In this document: piece by piece, positions 4,557 to 7,733 of the stretch | Layout: every line of letters starts with the position of its first letter | How positions within the stretch are numbered: position 1 is the stretch's first letter | Source of the DNA: Actinomycetota bacterium | Lineage (GTDB): Bacteria > Cyanobacteriota > Vampirovibrionia > Obscuribacterales > Obscuribacteraceae | Assembly (NCBI GenBank): GCA_903970355.1 | Contig: CAJCIF010000396.1 | Location: forward strand, 1-7,733 | Direction: 5' to 3' | Length of the DNA: 7,733 nt | Notes under the pieces: model-generated | The model's input: only the letters and a program-made list of their open reading frames with translations | The model's database searches: none | Told to the model about the DNA's origin: nothing | Position numbers and translations under genes: made by a program

Positions 4557-5912
4557 TCAATGTTTTCCTTGATACAGTTTGCGCACCAATTGCTCTGCCT
4601 GAGCCCTGTTCGTCACTTCCTTAAATTCTTGCGCTTCCTCGACAGCGTTGAGCAATTCACCCACTTCAGGACCCGCTTCGATACCCAATATATTCATCAC
4701 ATCAACACCATTCAACAGTTTGGGTCTCTGGCGACTCTCATTAATGAATACGTTGAAGCCGTTCAAAAGTTCAATTAATTTTTCACGGAGCTCATTATTT
4801 TTGCCACCAGTCATCGAAGGTCCTTGCGTGGCGCCAAGATCGCCCAGTGCCAGTAATATTAATTCTGGAACGTCGCTGCCAGCGTTTCTGTAAAAGCGCA
4901 TCACTGCCTTATCTGATGGCACAGGTGTCTGGTGAAATAACTGACCAGGACGCAAATGCCACTTTACAAGCTTACTGACAAATTTCTCGACCGGCCGAGA
5001 CCAGTGCATACGGTCAGCAAGCACTGCCACCATATCCGCACCGAGGCGATCGTGACCGATGAAAGTATGTTTTCCATCCGGAGTTACATGCCAAGTTGCT
5101 GGCTTCCCGATGTCATGCAACAGTGATGCCATCTTCGTTGCAGCTAATCGCGTCACTCCAAAAGATATCTCTTCATTGAGATCGGTCGCGAGCCATTTAG
5201 GATTAAGGACAAGCTCTTTTTCAGTCTGCACAACGGTTTCAATACTATGCTCGAATAAATCGAGATGATGATAAGCGTTCTTTGGTACCACTCTAGTTTT
5301 TGCAAGCTCAGGGAAAATCACCTCTAGAATCCCTGTGTGAGCCAGCTGCTTGATAATCTTCTCTGATGATCGGCTGGCAAAAACAATAAAGAGTTCGTGA
5401 TTAATTCGTTCTGGTGCAACGCCTTCCAAGAGCTTGTGATGTTTGTTGATCCAAGATGTGGTTGCCTCTTCGATATCGAAATTGAGCATTGCTGCAAATC
5501 GAAATGCTCTCAGCAAGCGAAGCGGATCCTCTTTCAAAACATTTTCTGACAACGCACGAATCGATTTCTTTTCGATATCTTGCACACCACCAGCTAGATC
5601 CGTAAGACAGTCCGGTGATTTTGGATCCCAGTAAAGAGCATTAATTGAGAAGTCACGCCGGAAGATATCTTGTTTGATATCACCACCGACGCAGCCAGCA
5701 AAATCTAAAACGGTGCCATCGTCGGTGACAACCCTAGCGGTGTCAAACTCTTCATCAAGCGGTACGAAATGACTTTTGGCATGGGCGGTTGCATAAGCCT
5801 GTGCAAATTGAAATGCGGACCCCCCAGCTACTGCATAATCGAAATCTTTGCTGGTACTTGTGCGCCCCAGCAACTGATCACGCAGATATCCACCAACGAG
5901 ATATAGACTCAA
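4557..5912 (-). CDS. cca: CCA-adding tRNA nucleotidyltransferase with HD domain
   Basis: This is a class II polyA-polymerase-family enzyme that builds or repairs the 3'-CCA of tRNAs from CTP and ATP. Residues 4-17 hold YLVGGYLRDQLLGR (nucleotide-binding GG motif). D23 and D25 (KDFDYAV) and D70 are the metal-binding carboxylates. RRDFSINAL is at 85-93, EDPLRLLRAFRFA at 128-140 and the ERINHEL motif at 168-174. An HD phosphohydrolase domain follows, with H222, HD 266-267 (LLHDIGKPAT) and H287, so phosphatase activity is plausible. The TTG start at 5912 gives an N-terminus like E. coli Cca, but its only Shine-Dalgarno candidate (GAGG) is one base away. The frame stays open and protein-like for 46 codons upstream, to the TAG of the previous gene, without any ATG/GTG/TTG. 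The N-terminus is therefore uncertain; the function is not. Confidence 0.93.
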   Translation of the reverse strand: MSLYLVGGYLRDQLLGRTSTSKDFDYAVAGGSAFQFAQAYATAHAKSHFVPLDEEFDTARVVTDDGTVLDFAGCVGGDIKQDIFRRDFSINALYWDPKSPDCLTDLAGGVQDIEKKSIRALSENVLKEDPLRLLRAFRFAAMLNFDIEEATTSWINKHHKLLEGVAPERINHELFIVFASRSSEKIIKQLAHTGILEVIFPELAKTRVVPKNAYHHLDLFEHSIETVVQTEKELVLNPKWLATDLNEEISFGVTRLAATKMASLLHDIGKPATWHVTPDGKHTFIGHDRLGADMVAVLADRMHWSRPVEKFVSKLVKWHLRPGQLFHQTPVPSDKAVMRFYRNAGSDVPELILLALGDLGATQGPSMTGGKNNELREKLIELLNGFNVFINESRQRPKLLNGVDVMNILGIEAGPEVGELLNAVEEAQEFKEVTNRAQAEQLVRKLYQGKH

Positions 5913-6050
5913 GCCTCGATTCGAAGCAAAGTCGAAAACAGCCTTATTGGCTGGGTGCGCAAGGGGGTGCGTTCCTTTCGGTAAATCGATCTCGATTGTG
6001 ATTGATCCTGACGGGAAAAATGGGAAAAGAATACCCTTATTCTTATCCGC

Positions 6051-7217
6051 CTAGTCGTCCTCACGCAACTCTTTGTCTTTAGGAGGTGCTGTAAAGTGAC
6101 CGGCGACGTAAACTAATCCGCCCACTATTGAACTCAAGGAAATGAGGCCGAGCCAGATGATGGCATAGGTGAGAGCACTTGGTTTATCAACGCCGGTGCT
6201 GGTGAGAAACAAAGTGTAAGCCCACTCGCGGATGCCGATTCCGTTAAAGCTTGGCGTAATGAAGCCAAGAACGGCGACACAGGGATAGAAGACGAAGTAA
6301 TACCAGATCGGAATTTGAGATAAACCAAGCGCGAATCCGACCAGAATATGGCATATGACAATGACGATCTGAATCGCCACGGATAGCACAATAGCGGACG
6401 CGATCAGCTTTTTATCACGCCAGTAAATATTGGCCGAAGATTGATTCAATTGTCTGGCAATCCAATTGCTCTCACCCAGAAAACGCTTGGTGAGCGCCGG
6501 CATGAAAGGCAAGACAAAGAAAATACCAAAAGCCCCGACAAATATTGGCAACTTCAATTGCCAAGGTAAAGCTTCTCCGCCTGGTCCGAACAAGACCCCA
6601 GCGCAGGCGAATATAAAAAGGACGGCTATACCAGAGGCACGGTCGGCGAGGACGGAATAGAAAGCATCCTTATAATGTCCGGTTCCTTTTGAAATGTAGT
6701 AGCAACGGCTCACGTCTCCACCGACCGTTGAGGGCAGGAAAAGGTTGAAAAACATGCCCACGAAGCAGTACTGCGTAAGCCTCATTAAGGAGCGCTTCAG
6801 TCCAACTGCATCAGCAAGGATGCCCCAGCGATAAGCGTTTAGAAATACGCTTGAGAGAAAAAGGATGGCTGCCAGAGCCAAAAATTTCAGATCGGCCGAT
6901 TTGGCCGCTTCCCAACTCTTAGAGAGATCGATTTTGCCAAGCAAGAAGAGGCTGGCAAACAAAAGCAAACTGATGCCTATTTTCAGCTTGAGTTTGACTG
7001 AGTCAGGAAGGGAGAGGAGTTTAGTAATGAACATTGAAACCTTATGCGGAGTCTCTATATCATGACCGGCCTGAACCTTTGCTGAGGCAAACACGGCTGA
7101 ATATTCTGAAACCGGCTCGGTATTCAGTTCGGTTATTGTCACTTCTACGGAATCCACTGATAATCGAGCTTTTGGGTACGGAAACAAAGGCGAAACTGCA
7201 AACGCCATGGTGGACAT
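6051..7217 (-). CDS. LPG_synthase_TM / UPF0104-type polytopic membrane protein (flippase-like)
   Basis: The 388-aa product has several hydrophobic helices from residue 78 onward. Its LPG_synthase_TM signatures are NAYRW (127-131), FFNLFLPSTVGGDVSR (156-171), a following SVLADRASG segment, and SFNGIGIREW near the C-terminus. Family members include the membrane domain of MprF and proteins tied to lipid-linked glycan handling; flipping a lipid in the cytoplasmic membrane is the best guess, and the substrate is unknown. The first 61 residues are soluble, unlike the family. Met62 (7034-7032) has TAAGG 5 nt upstream and would give 327 aa, the usual family length, whereas ATG 7217 has no Shine-Dalgarno site. 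I keep the long frame but regard 7034 as an equally good start. The stop abuts the open frame of cca, so the two are probably cotranscribed. Confidence 0.88.
   Translation of the reverse strand: MSTMAFAVSPLFPYPKARLSVDSVEVTITELNTEPVSEYSAVFASAKVQAGHDIETPHKVSMFITKLLSLPDSVKLKLKIGISLLLFASLFLLGKIDLSKSWEAAKSADLKFLALAAILFLSSVFLNAYRWGILADAVGLKRSLMRLTQYCFVGMFFNLFLPSTVGGDVSRCYYISKGTGHYKDAFYSVLADRASGIAVLFIFACAGVLFGPGGEALPWQLKLPIFVGAFGIFFVLPFMPALTKRFLGESNWIARQLNQSSANIYWRDKKLIASAIVLSVAIQIVIVICHILVGFALGLSQIPIWYYFVFYPCVAVLGFITPSFNGIGIREWAYTLFLTSTGVDKPSALTYAIIWLGLISLSSIVGGLVYVAGHFTAPPKDKELREDD
7040..7043 (-). promoter_or_regulatory. Internal Shine-Dalgarno site favouring a shorter UPF0104 start
   Basis: AAGG (minus strand, 7043-7040) sits 5 nt before ATG 7034-7032, inside the annotated frame. 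It would initiate a 327-aa protein that starts just before the first membrane helix. The upstream ATGs at 7217 and 7208 lack such a site. Confidence 0.45.
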
Positions 7218-7233
7218 GTTAAATTGGCTGTGG

Positions 7234-7250
7234 TGGGGATTAAAACCCCA
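7234..7250. repeat. Short inverted repeat before the UPF0104 gene
   Basis: TGGGG (7234-7238) pairs with CCCCA (7246-7250) around the loop ATTAAAA. It lies 17 nt upstream of ATG 7217 on the minus strand, so it could be a leader hairpin of that mRNA or an operator. Confidence 0.35.
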
Positions 7251-7262
7251 AAGAATTAACTT

Positions 7263-7275
7263 CTGAAATTTTCAG
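7263..7275. promoter_or_regulatory. Palindrome in the divergent UPF0104/S41 intergenic region
   Basis: CTGAAATTTTCAG is a 13-nt palindrome with 6-bp arms and one central base, a shape common for dimeric regulators. It lies between two divergent genes (7218-7500). The rest of that 283-nt gap holds the TGGGG/CCCCA repeat, an A-T-rich stretch and a weak -10-like TATAAA at 7465, with no plausible gene. Confidence 0.3.
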
Positions 7276-7488
7276 CCGGACGCCAAGAATCTATCTGCGA
7301 AGATGTGCCGAAGCCGGTAGAATTAAATATTCTCAAGTAATTTGTTGTAAAAGCATATACACGATGTTAGGGGGGAGATTTGGGCAGTTTGGCTTTTTCG
7401 GGTAGCATTTGATTACCAGGAAAAAGAAGGTTGGCCCGAGTTTCTGGGCAGATTATTCTCAGGCTATAAAATAAGCCGGATCTAGATA

Positions 7489-7492
7489 GAGG
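7489..7492 (+). promoter_or_regulatory. Ribosome-binding site fixing the TTG start of the S41 protease
   Basis: GAGG lies 8 nt before TTG 7501. An in-frame TAG at 7483-7485 closes the frame just upstream, so TTG 7501 is the only start that retains the whole N-terminal membrane segment. Confidence 0.6.
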
Positions 7493-7500
7493 TAGCGACG

Positions 7501-7733
7501 TTGTTTGAACGTAAATGGGTTGGCAGAATTGGTATTCCTTTCCTATTTTGCCTTTTGTTTTTTGGGTTGCAAAGCTGGCTAATTTTCGGAGAGAAGCACA
7601 ACAACCAGCCGCTTCTCTTATCCGACAATTCATATACTTCGCCATCGGCTCTGGCTCAGACCTCTCATGCCCAGCTGACCCCGCCCATCCTTTACGACAA
7701 GGCCTGGCACCTCGTTAAAGACTCTTTCTACGA
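7501..7733 (+). CDS. S41 C-terminal processing protease (CtpA-like), N-terminal part, cut by the window edge
   Basis: The frame is open from TTG 7501 to the window end (77 codons plus 2 nt). Residues 10-28 are a hydrophobic segment after a basic start (FERKWVGR), so the protein is exported as a lipid-bilayer-anchored or secreted enzyme. After a low-complexity Ser/Thr/Pro linker, residues 63-77 read PILYDKAWHLVKDSFYD (last residue incomplete), the conserved opening helix of carboxyl-terminal processing proteases. These enzymes cleave C-termini of periplasmic proteins with a Ser/Lys dyad behind a PDZ domain; both lie beyond the window. A TTG start was chosen because of the GAGG site 8 nt upstream. 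Any ATG-based start (for example 7515) is in another frame. The gene is divergent from the UPF0104 gene. The family call rests on this short segment and its position after an export signal. Confidence 0.72.
   Translation, partial: MFERKWVGRIGIPFLFCLLFFGLQSWLIFGEKHNNQPLLLSDNSYTSPSALAQTSHAQLTPPILYDKAWHLVKDSFY

Noticed and set aside
4515..4557. T-run after cca (minus strand CGATTTTTTCC) as a terminator
   Set aside because: No stable GC-rich stem precedes the T-run, so it does not meet the form of an intrinsic terminator.
6578..6589. CGCCTGGTCCGA, identical to 12 nt of the unit 1 hairpin left arm (3637-3648)
   Set aside because: It lies inside the UPF0104 coding region and encodes ordinary residues; there is no partner arm or hairpin, so probably coincidence.
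7367..7645. Minus-strand 92-codon frame spanning the S41 gene start
   Set aside because: It overlaps the better supported S41 N-terminus and its RBS; the product shows no domain-like features.

Overview
The window (about half G+C) is ordinary bacterial chromosome with five complete protein genes, two genes cut by the window ends, and one repeat-rich intergenic region. A Gram-negative-type bacterium related to Cyanobacteria is my best guess, possibly the non-photosynthetic Vampirovibrionia/Obscuribacterales. The reasons are a zinc-ribbon-headed Ser/Thr kinase with a periplasmic sensor, the CtpA-like start of an S41 protease, and frequent GTG/TTG starts without strong Shine-Dalgarno sites. This placement is inference from gene style, not a database match.

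Layout, left to right. (1) 1-155, minus strand: N-terminus of an N-acylglucosamine-6-phosphate 2-epimerase (NanE family), leaving the window at the left. (2) 373-1557, plus: secreted coiled-coil M23 peptidoglycan hydrolase of the EnvC/PcsB type, divergent from nanE. (3) 1558-1827: GC-rich imperfect direct repeats and a possible 13-codon leader ORF. (4) 1828-3549, plus: membrane Ser/Thr kinase with zinc ribbon, kinase domain, TM, CHASE3-like sensor and TM. (5) 3550-4083: no convincing gene, but three hairpins at an exact 94-nt spacing with an invariant GGTCCGA/TCGGACC stem, a minus-oriented intrinsic terminator, and further hairpins that end the next gene. (6) 4084-4341, minus: 85-aa protein of unknown function. 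(7) 4557-5912, minus: CCA-adding tRNA nucleotidyltransferase with an HD domain. (8) 6051-7217, minus: LPG_synthase_TM/UPF0104-type membrane protein, immediately upstream of cca and in the same frame. (9) 7501-7733, plus: N-terminus of an S41 C-terminal processing protease, leaving the window at the right.

Functionally the region mixes cell-envelope genes (amino-sugar epimerase, M23 hydrolase, envelope-sensing kinase, lipid-flippase-like protein, periplasmic protease) with tRNA maturation. The UPF0104 gene and cca probably share a transcript. I see no phage, IS, CRISPR, tRNA or rRNA. The most unusual element is the 94-nt-periodic hairpin array at 3616-3897; the Ser/Thr kinase with a CHASE3-like sensor is the most interesting protein.
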